From the NCBI GenBank assembly GCA_965145485.1, contig CBCTCU010000010.1, positions 1 through 64,000 of the forward strand: a stretch of 64,000 nucleotides of DNA, written 5' to 3'. The translations under genes and the position numbers were made by a program. Below, in pieces: positions 26,863 to 36,223 of the stretch; within the stretch, counting starts at the first letter, position 1, and every line of letters starts with the position of its first letter. The stretch comes from CABQCM01 sp965145485 (GTDB lineage Bacteria > Bacillota > Clostridia > Oscillospirales > Acutalibacteraceae). The notes below the pieces were generated by a model. That model was not told the origin of the DNA. It made no database searches and saw only the letters and a program-made list of their open reading frames with translations.

Positions 26863-28188
26863 ATGACGAGTACCGCAGCCGACGTGCTGGCATTTGTCGA
26901 GGAAAACGATATCAAATTCATCCGTCTGGCTTTTTGCGATCCATTCGGTTTTATGAAAAATATCTCCATTATGCCGCAGGAACTCCGGCGCGCCTTTGAA
27001 GGGCAGGTTTCCTTTGACGCCTTCGCCATTCGCGGCTTTCAGGGGGTGGAATCCTCCGATCTGTTTTTGCAGCCGGACGCGGGCACGCTGCATATCCTTC
27101 CCTGGCGGCCACAGACCGGCCGCGTGGCCCGGTTTTACTGCGACGTATTCACGCCGCAGGGGGAACCCTTTGCCAAGGACTGCCGCGGCATGCTCAAGCG
27201 CGCAGTGGAACGCGCGGCCGCCTTGGGGTATTGCTGCCGGGTTGGGCTGGAGTGCGAATTTTATCTGTTCAAAACGGATGAACAGGGCAACCCCACCCAC
27301 GCCCCTCTGGATCGTGGATCCTACTTTGATATCGCCCCTCTCGACCGGGGGGAAAACGTTCGCCGTCAGATCTGCTTAACCCTCGACGAGATGGGAATCC
27401 GTCCCGAGAGCTCCCATCACGAGCAGGGGCCGGGGCAGAACGAGATTGATTTTCATTACAGCGATCCGCTCACTGCGGCCGATTCGCTCATGACCTTTAA
27501 GGCGGTGGTCAAAGCCATAGCGGCCAGCAACGGGTTGTACGCCTCCTTCATGCCCAAGCCGATGATGGGGGAAAGCGGCAGCGGGCTGCACATCAACCTC
27601 TCTCTCGTGAAAGATGGAAAAAACATTTTCCGCACGGGCGTGGAGGAAGGGCACTGTGCCGAGGCCGAGCATTTCATGGCTGGGGTTTTGGCTTACACGC
27701 CTGAAATCACCGCATTTCTCAACCCGCTGACCAATTCCTATGCGCGGTTTGGCGAATTCGAGGCCCCGCGGTATACCACCTGGTCGCATCAAAACCGTTC
27801 GCAGCTCATCCGCATTCCGGCGGGTAAGAAGGAATTTAACCGCATGGAGCTGCGCTCCCCCGATCCGGCCTGCAACCCTTACCTGGCCCTTACCCTGATT
27901 CTGGAAGCCGGGCTTGACGGCATGGAGAGGGAAATGGCGCTTTGCCCGCCCACCAACCGGGATATGTTTGAGGTGGCGGCAGGGGAGGATCAGGCGGAGT
28001 ATGCCCGTCTGCCCGATTCGCTGGAGGAGGCGCTCAACCGCGCGCAGGACAGTCCTTTTGTCCGTCGGGTGCTGCCGGAGGAATTCCTGTCCTCCTACCT
28101 GCGCTGCAAGCGGGAGGAGATGCAGGAGATTGGCCGTATGGCCAACCGGCCGCAGGCGGAGGCGGCGATGTACTTTGAGCGCATCTGA
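26863..28188 (+). CDS. glnA: glutamine synthetase, type I
   Basis: The 441-residue enzyme forms glutamine from glutamate, ammonia and ATP, completing the GS-GOGAT cycle with the upstream genes. The length fits GSI of the alpha type. Motifs include LECEFYLF (metal-binding glutamates), SSHHEQGPGQNEIDFHY, FMPKPMMGESGSGLHINLS, NSYARFGEFEAPRYTTWSH and RMELRSPDPACNPYLAL. The usual adenylylation tyrosine segment of the beta type is not evident. The ribosome site AGGAG is 9 bp upstream. Expression should follow the ANTAR-type leader at 21313-21374 if the operon is transcribed through. Confidence 0.96.
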   Translation: MTSTAADVLAFVEENDIKFIRLAFCDPFGFMKNISIMPQELRRAFEGQVSFDAFAIRGFQGVESSDLFLQPDAGTLHILPWRPQTGRVARFYCDVFTPQGEPFAKDCRGMLKRAVERAAALGYCCRVGLECEFYLFKTDEQGNPTHAPLDRGSYFDIAPLDRGENVRRQICLTLDEMGIRPESSHHEQGPGQNEIDFHYSDPLTAADSLMTFKAVVKAIAASNGLYASFMPKPMMGESGSGLHINLSLVKDGKNIFRTGVEEGHCAEAEHFMAGVLAYTPEITAFLNPLTNSYARFGEFEAPRYTTWSHQNRSQLIRIPAGKKEFNRMELRSPDPACNPYLALTLILEAGLDGMEREMALCPPTNRDMFEVAAGEDQAEYARLPDSLEEALNRAQDSPFVRRVLPEEFLSSYLRCKREEMQEIGRMANRPQAEAAMYFERI

Positions 28189-28215
28189 TCATTTTCGGGC
28201 GAAGGAGCAAACCGA

Positions 28216-28797
28216 ATGACGGGCTATGAAAGCGTCCTGATCGTTTCCGATTCGACCAAAGCAAATGAATTTTTTGCCTCTGTCTGCGAGGGGGGGATTC
28301 TGGCCCGGCCGGTGTTTGCCACCGGGTGCGGTGAGGCTCGCCGTCGTATGGATCAGCATCCCTTTGACCTTTTGGTGATCAACGCGCCCCTGCGGGATGA
28401 GTTTGGGTCGGAATTGGCCCTGCAGGCCGCCGGTCAGGGGGTGGGTGTGATTCTGCTGGTCAAGCAGGAGCTTCTCGACGAGGTCTGCGCTCAGGTCGAA
28501 GAAGGGGGCGTTTATGTGGTGCCCAAGCCGTTTAACCGCGGGCTGTTTTTGCAGGCCGTGCGCCTGGTGACGGCTTCCCAGATACGGCTGCACAATTTGC
28601 AGCGCAAGAATGACGAGCTGCGAAAGCGCATTGAGGTCATCCGCCTGTGCGACCGTGCAAAATGCCTGCTGATCCAGCATTTGCGCATGAGCGAGGAGGA
28701 TGCGCACCATTTTATCGAGCAGCAGGCCATGCACCGGCGGGTTGGAAAAGAGGAGGTTGCGCGGGATATTTTGCGCAACTATGAGGAAGAGCGTTAG
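28216..28797 (+). CDS. ANTAR-domain RNA-binding antiterminator with degenerate receiver
   Basis: The 193-residue protein has a receiver-like N-terminus and, from about residue 130, an ANTAR RNA-binding domain: RAKCLLIQHLRMSEEDAHHFIEQQAM followed by VAR.IL is split here as RAKCLLIQHL and MSEEDAHHFIEQQAM. A coiled-coil linker (LQRKNDELRKRIEVI) joins the two. The expected phospho-acceptor is replaced by asparagine (DLLVINAPLRD), so control may be by binding a partner rather than phosphorylation. ANTAR proteins bind short hexaloop hairpins in leader RNAs and prevent termination. A matching hairpin/terminator pair precedes the glutamate synthase operon at 21313-21374. The gene follows glnA by 27 bp. 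Confidence 0.9.
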   Translation: MTGYESVLIVSDSTKANEFFASVCEGGILARPVFATGCGEARRRMDQHPFDLLVINAPLRDEFGSELALQAAGQGVGVILLVKQELLDEVCAQVEEGGVYVVPKPFNRGLFLQAVRLVTASQIRLHNLQRKNDELRKRIEVIRLCDRAKCLLIQHLRMSEEDAHHFIEQQAMHRRVGKEEVARDILRNYEEER

Positions 28798-28861
28798 CGC
28801 GCCGCTGGGGGCGGACGAGTTGATTTCAGTGATTGCGCTATGACAGGGAAGAAAGGCGGAA

Positions 28862-29923
28862 ATGACGCAAATGAAAGGATATCTATCACTGGAAAATGGC
28901 AGGGTATTCGCTGCCGAACGGTTCGGGGCGGCCGGTTTCGCCGCGGGCGAGCTGGTTTTCACCACCGCGATGACCGGGTATCTTGAGACCATCAGCGACC
29001 CGAGCTACGATGGGCAATTGGTCATCCAGACCTTTCCCCTGATCGGCAACGTCGGCGTGATCCCCGAGGATTTTGAAGGACAGCCGGCCCTGCGGGCATA
29101 TATTGTACGGCAATGGTGTCGGCGCCCATCCAACTTTCGTTGTGAGGGAACGCTCGACGCCTTTTTTCGGGAAAAAGGCGTGGTGGGGCTGCACAGCCTG
29201 GATACCCGCGCATTGGTACGCCTGATCCGCCGGCAGGGCTCCATGAAGGCGGTGATCGGCGACCGGCCCTATTCGGCCGACGAGGTTGCCGCTGCGCCGG
29301 CGCAGCGGCCCAGTGTTCAGAAGGTCACCTGCCAGGAAGTGATGCAGACCGGCCCCGAGGGGGGAAAACGGGTTGTCCTGTGGGACTTTGGAGCAAAGGC
29401 CAACATAGAGCGTCAGCTTGTCCAGCGCGGGTGCCGGGTCATCCGGGTGCCGGCTCAAACCACGGCCGAAGAGATTGCAGCGTTGCGCCCGGACGGGGTG
29501 TTGCTGTCCAACGGCCCGGGCGATCCAGCCGACAATACGCAGGCGATTGCGCAAATCGGCCAATGCTTTGTACGGCGCATCCCCATGTTCGGCATCTGCC
29601 TGGGGCATCAGCTTCTGGCCCTGTCGCAGGGGGCCGCCACCTCCAAGCTGAAATTTGGCCACCGGGGGGCCAACCAGCCGGTGCGGGAGGAAGCCACCGG
29701 GCGCATTTTTGTCACCAGCCAAAATCATGGTTACACGGTCGATAGTTTGCCCAAAGGCGCGGTTCAAAGCTACGTCAACTGCAACGACGGCACCTGCGAG
29801 GGGTTGGATTACCTTGACGCCCCCGCCTTTTCGGTGCAGTACCATCCGGAGGCCGCCGGCGGCCCGCTCGACACCAACTTTTTATTTGACCGGTTTATTT
29901 CCACAATGGGAGGAATGCGATAA
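28862..29923 (+). CDS. carA: carbamoyl-phosphate synthase small subunit
   Basis: The 353-residue glutaminase subunit supplies ammonia for carbamoyl phosphate. The N-terminal CarA domain (YLSLENGRVFAAERFGA, TAMTGYLETISDPSY, GLHSLDTRALVRLIR) is followed by the class I amidotransferase domain. The latter has LLSNGPGDPADN, nucleophile Cys in MFGICLGHQLLAL and the His/Glu pair in VQYHPEAAGG. Carbamoyl phosphate feeds pyrimidines and arginine. The stop TAA and the carB start share one base (TAATG), so the subunits are translationally coupled. Its place after the GS-GOGAT genes groups glutamine producers and consumers. No PyrR attenuator was seen upstream. Confidence 0.95.
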   Translation: MTQMKGYLSLENGRVFAAERFGAAGFAAGELVFTTAMTGYLETISDPSYDGQLVIQTFPLIGNVGVIPEDFEGQPALRAYIVRQWCRRPSNFRCEGTLDAFFREKGVVGLHSLDTRALVRLIRRQGSMKAVIGDRPYSADEVAAAPAQRPSVQKVTCQEVMQTGPEGGKRVVLWDFGAKANIERQLVQRGCRVIRVPAQTTAEEIAALRPDGVLLSNGPGDPADNTQAIAQIGQCFVRRIPMFGICLGHQLLALSQGAATSKLKFGHRGANQPVREEATGRIFVTSQNHGYTVDSLPKGAVQSYVNCNDGTCEGLDYLDAPAFSVQYHPEAAGGPLDTNFLFDRFISTMGGMR

Positions 29924-32900
29924 TGCCGCTGCAAGAGGGAATTCACAAGGTGCTTATGATCGGTTCCGGGCCGATCGTGATCGGGCAGGCGGCGGAATTC
30001 GACTATGCCGGCACCCAGGCCTGCCGCGCCCTGAAGGAAGAGGGGCTGGAGGTGGTGCTGGTCAACTCCAACCCCGCCACCATCATGACCGACAACGCCA
30101 TGGCCGACAAGATTTACATTGAGCCGCTCACCCAGACCACCGTGGAGCGCATCATTTCGATGGAACGCCCGGACAGCGTTTTGTCCACCCTCGGCGGCCA
30201 GACCGGGCTGACCCTGTGCATGCAGCTCGCCCGCAGCGGCTTTTTGGAGAAGCAGGGGGTAAAGCTGCTGGGCGCGCGGCCCGATACCATTGACCGGGCC
30301 GAGGACCGGCTGCTGTTCAAAGAAACCATGCAGAAAATCGGCCAGCCGGTGATCCCATCCGAGGTGGTCGAGCAGGTCGACGCAGCCGTCGCCTTTGCCG
30401 GCCGCATTGGCTATCCGGTTATTGTCCGCCCGGCCTTTACTTTAGGGGGCAGCGGGGGCGGTATCGCTCACGACGAACACGAGCTGCGCGAGATTGCTGC
30501 AAGCGGCATCCGGCAGTCGCCCATCCATCAGATCCTGGTGGAGCAGTGCGTCGCGGGGTGGAAGGAGATTGAGTTTGAGGTCATACGCGACCGGAAGGGG
30601 AACGCCATCACCGTCTGCTCGATGGAGAATTTTGATCCGGTGGGCATTCATACCGGCGATTCGATTGTCATCGCTCCGGCCGTCACCCTGGCCGATAAGG
30701 AATACCAGATGCTTCGCTCCGCCGCGCTGGATATCGTCAACGAGCTGCAGATTGAGGGGGGCTGCAACTGCCAGTTTGCCCTGAACCCCAACAGCTTTGA
30801 GTACGCTGTCATCGAGGTCAATCCCCGCGTGTCCCGTTCCTCGGCCCTGGCCTCCAAAGCCACCGGCTACCCCATCGCCAAGGTGGCGGCGAAAATCGCC
30901 GTCGGCTATGCCCTTGACGAGATTCCCAACGCCGTAACGGGGGAGACCAGCGCCTGCTTTGAGCCGGCGTTGGATTATGTGGTGGTCAAGCTTCCCAAGT
31001 GGCCCTTTGACAAGTTCGTTTACGGCAGCCGCCGCCTGGGAACCCAGATGAAGTCGACCGGCGAGGTTATGGCCATTGCCCCTACCTTTGAGCAGGCCCT
31101 GATGAAAGCGGTCAGGGGCGCCGAGCTCTCCCGCGATACCCTCCGTACGCCCGCCCTGGAGGAACAGAGCACGCAAGAGCTGCTGGCTCAGATTGCCGAG
31201 GCAAGCGACCAGCGCCTGTTTCTCATCTATGAGCTTCTGCGCCGTGGGGTAGCATGCGAACAGATTCACGATCAAACGCAAATTGACCTCTGGTTTTTGG
31301 ATCATCTACTCCAGCTTGTCGAGATGGAGAAAAGTCTTGAGCAGGGGATGCCCGACCAGGAGGGGTATCTCGCCGCCAAACGGCTTGGCTTTCCCGACGC
31401 GGCCATTGAGCGTCTGACCGGGCGGCCGGTAGAAAATCCGGCCATAGCCGGCTTTAAAATGGTGGATACCTGCGCGGCTGAGTTTGAAGCGAAAACCCCC
31501 TATTTTTACGCCGCCTATGAGGAGGAAAACGAAGCCGCCGCTTTTTTGGAGGAGCAGGGAAGCGGCCGTCCCCGGGTGATCGTATTCGGCTCCGGCCCCA
31601 TCCGCATCGGGCAGGGAATTGAATTTGACTATGCGTCGGTTCACTGCGTATGGGCGCTTCGCCAGGCGGGGTATGAGGTGGTGATCGTCAACAACAATCC
31701 CGAGACGGTATCGACTGACTTTGATACCGCCGACCGGCTTTATTTTGAACCCCTGACCCCGGAGGACGTCTGGAATGTCATCCAGACTGAACGGCCCTAT
31801 GGCGTTGTGGTTGCCTTCGGCGGGCAGACGGCCATCCGGCTGACGCATTTTCTGCGCGACCGGGGGATTCGCATCCTCGGCACATCGGCCGACAGCATCG
31901 ACGCTGCCGAGGACCGGGAGCGGTTTGACGCTTTGCTCGAGCGCCATGGCATGAAACGCCCGCGCGGGAAGAGCGTGACCACCAAGGATGAGGCCCTCTT
32001 AGCGGCGAGAGAACTTGGCTATCCCGTCTTACTGCGTCCTTCCTACGTCCTGGGCGGGCAGAACATGATTATCGCCTTTGGGGATGATGACGTCGACGAA
32101 TATATGGATATCATTCTCGAGCACGAGCTGGACGGCCCCGTTCTCATCGACCAATATATGATGGGCATCGAGCTGGAGGTTGACGCAATCTGCGACGGCA
32201 ACGACATCCTGATCCCCGGCATCATGGAGCACGTCGAGCGCGCCGGTATCCATTCGGGGGATTCCATTGCGGTCTACCCCGCCTGGAATTTGACCGGAGC
32301 GGTGACCCGCCGCATCGTCGAATGCACCAAACAGCTTGCCCTTGCTTTGAATGTCCGTGGGCTGGTCAACATTCAGTATGTGGTGTATGCCGGCGAGGTG
32401 TATATTATTGAGGTCAATCCCCGCTCCTCGCGCACGGTACCTTATCTGAGCAAGGTGACCGGCGTGCCCATGGTCGACCTGGCCACCCGCACCATGCTGG
32501 GAGAGCGGCTGGACGATCTCGGTTATGGCACCGGGCTTTACCCGGCCCCGCCCTATGTGGCGGTCAAGGTGCCGGTCTTTTCGTTTGAGAAGCTGATGGA
32601 TGTGGACACCCAGCTTGGCCCGGAGATGAAATCGACCGGCGAAGTGCTCGGTATCGGGAAAACCCTGGAGGAAGCGATATACAAAGGGCTGACCGCCGCC
32701 GGCTATACCATGAAGAAACAGGGGGGCGTTTTGCTGAGCGTACGCGAGAGCGACCACAGCGAGGTCGCTGCGGTTGCCCGGAAATTTTACGAGCTTGGAT
32801 TTACCCTCTACGCCACCGAGGGTACCGGCTCGGTCATTGCCGAAGCGGGGCTGCCGGTGAACATTGTCAATAAAATCCATCAGGGGGGCTACACCACCCT

Positions 32901-33963
32901 GAATTTAATCGACAGCGGCAAAATCCAATACCTCATCTCCACCTCGGCCAAAGGACGCATTCCCACCAGGGACAGCGTGCGCATCCGGCGTAAGGCCGTG
33001 GAGACGGCCATCCCCTGCCTTACCTCCATCGATACGGCCAACGCCCTTGCCGAGAGCCTGCGCAGCCGGTACAGCCAATCGAGCGTTGAGCTGTTTGATA
33101 TCAACCATTTGAGGAGTGGCAAGATGAAAATACCATTTTGGAAAATGCAGGGCTGCGGCAACGACTACATTTATTTCGACTGCCTTCGCGCACCGCTGGA
33201 AAGTCCCGAATCTCTCAGCGTCTGGCTGTCGGACCGTCATTTTGGCATCGGAGGGGACGGCGTGGTCATGATCTGCCCCTCCAATGTGGCGGACGCGAAG
33301 ATGCGCATGTTCAACCTCGACGGCAGCGAGGGGAAGATGTGCGGAAACGCCATCCGCTGCGTGGGGAAGTATCTCTATGACAACGGTATTGTCCCCAGGG
33401 AGAAGATGACCATTGAAACCCTCAGCGGCATCAAGCGGCTTACCCTATACCCCGACAACGGGCTGGTTCAGTCGGTGACGGTCGATATGGGGCAGGCGGA
33501 GCTCGACCCGGCAAAAATCCCGGTAGCGCTGGACGGGGATAGGATCGTCGACCGCCTGGTCGAGATCGGGGGGAACCCCTATCGTATCACCTGTGTGTCC
33601 ATGGGCAATCCCCACTGTGTGGTGTTTGTGGATAATCCCGACTCCCTTGATCTGGAGAAGCTGGGGCCGGCGTTTGAAAACGACCCTCTTTTCCCCGAAC
33701 GGGTGAATACCGAGTTTGTCGGCGTCGTAAACAGCCATACCCTGCAAATGCGGGTTTGGGAACGGGGCAGCGGGGAAACCTGGGCCTGCGGAACCGGTGC
33801 CTGCGCGGCGGCCGTTGCGGCCGTGTTGTGCGGCCATTGCAAGAAAGGGGAAACCGTTACCGTAAGGCTCAAAGGTGGAGAGCTTTCCATCTGCTATACC
33901 GAGGATGCGGTGCTCATGACCGGCGAGGCCAAAAAGGTCTTTGAGGGCGTAATCGAGATTTAA
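29923..33963 (+). CDS. carB-dapF: carbamoyl-phosphate synthase large subunit fused to diaminopimelate epimerase (CarB-DapF)
   Basis: One uninterrupted frame of 1,346 codons. Residues 1-1067 are a complete CarB: first ATP-grasp half (VLMIGSGPIVIGQAAEFDYA), oligomerisation region, second half (VIVFGSGPIRIGQGIEFDYA), and the MGS-like regulatory domain ending ELFDINHLRSGK, a normal CarB end. Residue 1068 (33124) begins a complete DapF of 279 residues: FWKMQGCGNDYI, catalytic Cys in GKMCGNAIRC and the second catalytic Cys in WACGTGACAAA. No stop codon separates them. AGGAG at 33111 sits 8 bp before the internal ATG 33124, so a free DapF could also be made. DapF converts LL- to meso-diaminopimelate for cell wall and lysine; dapL follows nearby. 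A lost stop codon, in evolution or by sequencing error, is the simplest origin. Confidence 0.9.
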   Translation: MPLQEGIHKVLMIGSGPIVIGQAAEFDYAGTQACRALKEEGLEVVLVNSNPATIMTDNAMADKIYIEPLTQTTVERIISMERPDSVLSTLGGQTGLTLCMQLARSGFLEKQGVKLLGARPDTIDRAEDRLLFKETMQKIGQPVIPSEVVEQVDAAVAFAGRIGYPVIVRPAFTLGGSGGGIAHDEHELREIAASGIRQSPIHQILVEQCVAGWKEIEFEVIRDRKGNAITVCSMENFDPVGIHTGDSIVIAPAVTLADKEYQMLRSAALDIVNELQIEGGCNCQFALNPNSFEYAVIEVNPRVSRSSALASKATGYPIAKVAAKIAVGYALDEIPNAVTGETSACFEPALDYVVVKLPKWPFDKFVYGSRRLGTQMKSTGEVMAIAPTFEQALMKAVRGAELSRDTLRTPALEEQSTQELLAQIAEASDQRLFLIYELLRRGVACEQIHDQTQIDLWFLDHLLQLVEMEKSLEQGMPDQEGYLAAKRLGFPDAAIERLTGRPVENPAIAGFKMVDTCAAEFEAKTPYFYAAYEEENEAAAFLEEQGSGRPRVIVFGSGPIRIGQGIEFDYASVHCVWALRQAGYEVVIVNNNPETVSTDFDTADRLYFEPLTPEDVWNVIQTERPYGVVVAFGGQTAIRLTHFLRDRGIRILGTSADSIDAAEDRERFDALLERHGMKRPRGKSVTTKDEALLAARELGYPVLLRPSYVLGGQNMIIAFGDDDVDEYMDIILEHELDGPVLIDQYMMGIELEVDAICDGNDILIPGIMEHVERAGIHSGDSIAVYPAWNLTGAVTRRIVECTKQLALALNVRGLVNIQYVVYAGEVYIIEVNPRSSRTVPYLSKVTGVPMVDLATRTMLGERLDDLGYGTGLYPAPPYVAVKVPVFSFEKLMDVDTQLGPEMKSTGEVLGIGKTLEEAIYKGLTAAGYTMKKQGGVLLSVRESDHSEVAAVARKFYELGFTLYATEGTGSVIAEAGLPVNIVNKIHQGGYTTLNLIDSGKIQYLISTSAKGRIPTRDSVRIRRKAVETAIPCLTSIDTANALAESLRSRYSQSSVELFDINHLRSGKMKIPFWKMQGCGNDYIYFDCLRAPLESPESLSVWLSDRHFGIGGDGVVMICPSNVADAKMRMFNLDGSEGKMCGNAIRCVGKYLYDNGIVPREKMTIETLSGIKRLTLYPDNGLVQSVTVDMGQAELDPAKIPVALDGDRIVDRLVEIGGNPYRITCVSMGNPHCVVFVDNPDSLDLEKLGPAFENDPLFPERVNTEFVGVVNSHTLQMRVWERGSGETWACGTGACAAAVAAVLCGHCKKGETVTVRLKGGELSICYTEDAVLMTGEAKKVFEGVIEI

Positions 33964-34321
33964 GCGCCGGCGCAGTGATGTGCTGTGTGGTGTGCCGCTC
34001 CTCCGCCGGCTGGGTCGGGCGTTCCCATGCGCGGGTATAAAGGGCCGTACGGCCACGACGCCTTTTGTCCTGCAAAATACGTCGAGCGTTCCTTCACACT
34101 GGATCGAGCTGCGGTGGGCAAAATATGCGCCGCCGGATATTGGAACCGGCCGCCTGCGGTTGTCTGGCGTTGGTATCGTGGATACAAGGTCCTTTTTTCC
34201 ATGGCCGGATGGAATAACATAGAGCGGTTTCTTTGACGTGGCCGACGGGCGCGCCCGTGGGTGGTACAACGGATGTAAAGCAGCGGTTGATCTTCATCGT
34301 AGGAAAGGTAGGTCTTGCAAG
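33964..34321 (+). other. 358-bp spacer without a gene, palindrome-rich
   Basis: No credible gene is seen. Short perfect palindromes occur, such as GGCCGTACGGCC and ACGGGCGCGCCCGT (34245-34258). The open frame upstream of pyrG does not look like protein sequence. It may contain a pyrG leader, but I could not identify a known attenuator. Confidence 0.4.
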
Positions 34322-35956
34322 ATGAGCAAATATATTTTTGTCACCGGCGGGGTGGTATCCGGGCTTGGAAAGGGGATTACGGCGGCCGCGCTCGGACGCC
34401 TGCTGAAATGCCGGGGCTTTCGGGTGGCGGCACAAAAGCTCGACCCCTATCTCAACGTCGACCCTGGCACCATGAACCCCTTCCAGCATGGGGAGGTTTT
34501 CGTCACTGAGGACGGGGCGGAAACCGACCTTGACCTTGGGCACTACGAACGGTTTATTGACGAGGATCTCAACCGCTATTCCAACCTCACCACTGGCAGG
34601 GTCTACGGCAACGTCATTGACCGCGAGCGGCAGGGGGGATACCTTGGCAACACGGTGCAGATTATCCCCCACATCACGGGAGAGATCAAAAAATTTATCT
34701 ATGCTGTGGGCAAAAAGACCCAGGCTGATGTGGTGATTACCGAAATCGGTGGCACCATCGGCGACATCGAAGGGCTCCCGTTCCTTGAGGCGGCCCGGCA
34801 GGTCTCGATGGAGGTCGGCAAGGAAAACTGCCTGTTTATCCACGTTACCCTCGTGCCCTATCTCAAAAGCGCGGGGGAGCACAAGTCCAAGCCGACCCAG
34901 CACTCGGTCAAGCAGTTGCAGGGGATGGGCATTTCGCCCGACATCATCGTTTTGCGCTGTGACGAGCCGCTCAGCCGCAGCATCAAGCCCAAAATCGCCC
35001 TGTTTTGCAACGTGGACGAGGAATGCGTCATTGAAAACCGGACCCTGGATTCCCTCTATCAGGCCCCCATCATGCTGGAGAACGAGGGGCTCGCCCGCAT
35101 TGTCTGTAAAAAGCTCTGTCTGGGCGACCCCATCTGCGATTTGACCGAGTGGAACCATCTGATTGCCCGCATGGAGCAGCGGACCCGCCGGGTCCGCATC
35201 GGGATAGTGGGTAAATATGTCGAGCTGCACGACGCCTATCTGTCGGTTGTGGAAGCGCTGAATCACGCCGGCATCCAGAATCATGCCCATGTCGACATTG
35301 CGTGGATCAACGCCGAGCAGGTGACTGGTCAGACGGTGGAGAGCATGCTTTCCAACTGCGACGGCATCCTCATTCCCGGCGGCTTTGGCGACCGCGGGAT
35401 CGAGGGCATGATCCATGCCGCCGCCTATGCCAGAGAGCATCATATTCCCTATCTGGGCATATGCCTCGGCATGCAGATCGCGGTGATATCCTATGCCAGG
35501 GACGTACTGGGGCTGTCCGACGCCAATTCCAAGGAATTCGATGAAGAAAGCGCCCATCTGGTGATCGATTACATGCCCGATCAGAACGGAGAAATGCCCA
35601 AGGGCGGTACCCTGCGGCTGGGGGCGTACCCCTGTATGATCCGGCCGGACAGCCGCCTGCGCGAGGTCTATGGAAAGGATAGCATTGCAGAGCGGCACCG
35701 CCACCGCTTTGAGCTCAACAACGACTATCGTGCCAGCCTGGAAACGGCGGGGATGTGCGTGAGCGGAACGTCGCCCGACGGACGGTTGGCCGAAGCGGTC
35801 GAGCTGCCGGGGGAGGACTTTTATATCGGCGTTCAGTTTCATCCGGAGTTTAAAAGCCGTCCCAACCGGCCTCATCCTCTCTTTTGCGCTTTTGTGGAAG
35901 CGGCCGGGAGATTGGATAAAGCGTCGAAACCGGCGGACTCTTCCAACGCCGGTTGA
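34322..35956 (+). CDS. pyrG: CTP synthase
   Basis: The 544-residue enzyme aminates UTP to CTP using glutamine. The N-terminal synthetase domain shows [36 protein letters not shown] and [19 protein letters not shown]. The C-terminal class I amidotransferase domain has [14 protein letters not shown], nucleophile Cys in [21 protein letters not shown] and the His/Glu pair [11 protein letters not shown]. The start at ATG 34322 ([10 protein letters not shown]) matches family N-termini and follows AGGAAAGGTAGG; the frame extends upstream but is not conserved-looking. It fits functionally after carAB as a glutamine-dependent pyrimidine step. Confidence 0.96.
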   Translation: MSKYIFVTGGVVSGLGKGITAAALGRLLKCRGFRVAAQKLDPYLNVDPGTMNPFQHGEVFVTEDGAETDLDLGHYERFIDEDLNRYSNLTTGRVYGNVIDRERQGGYLGNTVQIIPHITGEIKKFIYAVGKKTQADVVITEIGGTIGDIEGLPFLEAARQVSMEVGKENCLFIHVTLVPYLKSAGEHKSKPTQHSVKQLQGMGISPDIIVLRCDEPLSRSIKPKIALFCNVDEECVIENRTLDSLYQAPIMLENEGLARIVCKKLCLGDPICDLTEWNHLIARMEQRTRRVRIGIVGKYVELHDAYLSVVEALNHAGIQNHAHVDIAWINAEQVTGQTVESMLSNCDGILIPGGFGDRGIEGMIHAAAYAREHHIPYLGICLGMQIAVISYARDVLGLSDANSKEFDEESAHLVIDYMPDQNGEMPKGGTLRLGAYPCMIRPDSRLREVYGKDSIAERHRHRFELNNDYRASLETAGMCVSGTSPDGRLAEAVELPGEDFYIGVQFHPEFKSRPNRPHPLFCAFVEAAGRLDKASKPADSSNAG

Positions 35957-36001
35957 GCGACAAGGGACGGTTGCTTTGCTGCGATGAGAGAGGCGGCTGA
36001 A

Positions 36002-36025
36002 AAATCACAGGCTTAACCGTGATTT
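36002..36025 (+). terminator. weak hairpin after pyrG
   Basis: AAATCAC (36002-36008) pairs with GTGATTT (36019-36025), 46 bp after the pyrG stop. Only a short T stretch is present, so termination would be weak. The rest of the 267-bp spacer to dapL shows no gene and no recognisable lysine riboswitch. Confidence 0.4.
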
Positions 36026-36223
36026 GGCTTTGATCCAGCGTGCCTCCATGGCGTTGAACCGGCCTCTTTCGCGATTGAAACCCTCGACATGGAAAGAAAT
36101 TTTTGGCCATGTCAACATTTCCAAGGAAAGGAAAGCCCTGCGTAGGAGATGGACCGGATTCTTTTGGAGAACCGGCCCCGTGGCCTGGCTCGACAGTAAT
36201 TTTACGCAGGCGAGGTGTGTGCT

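Noticed and set aside
33964..34321. Upstream extension of pyrG or a known pyrimidine attenuator
   Set aside because: The extra frame is not protein-like, and no PyrR-binding loop or G/C-run initiation signal was recognised.
35957..36223. Lysine riboswitch before dapL
   Set aside because: Only a simple hairpin is visible and the conserved lysine riboswitch core could not be found.
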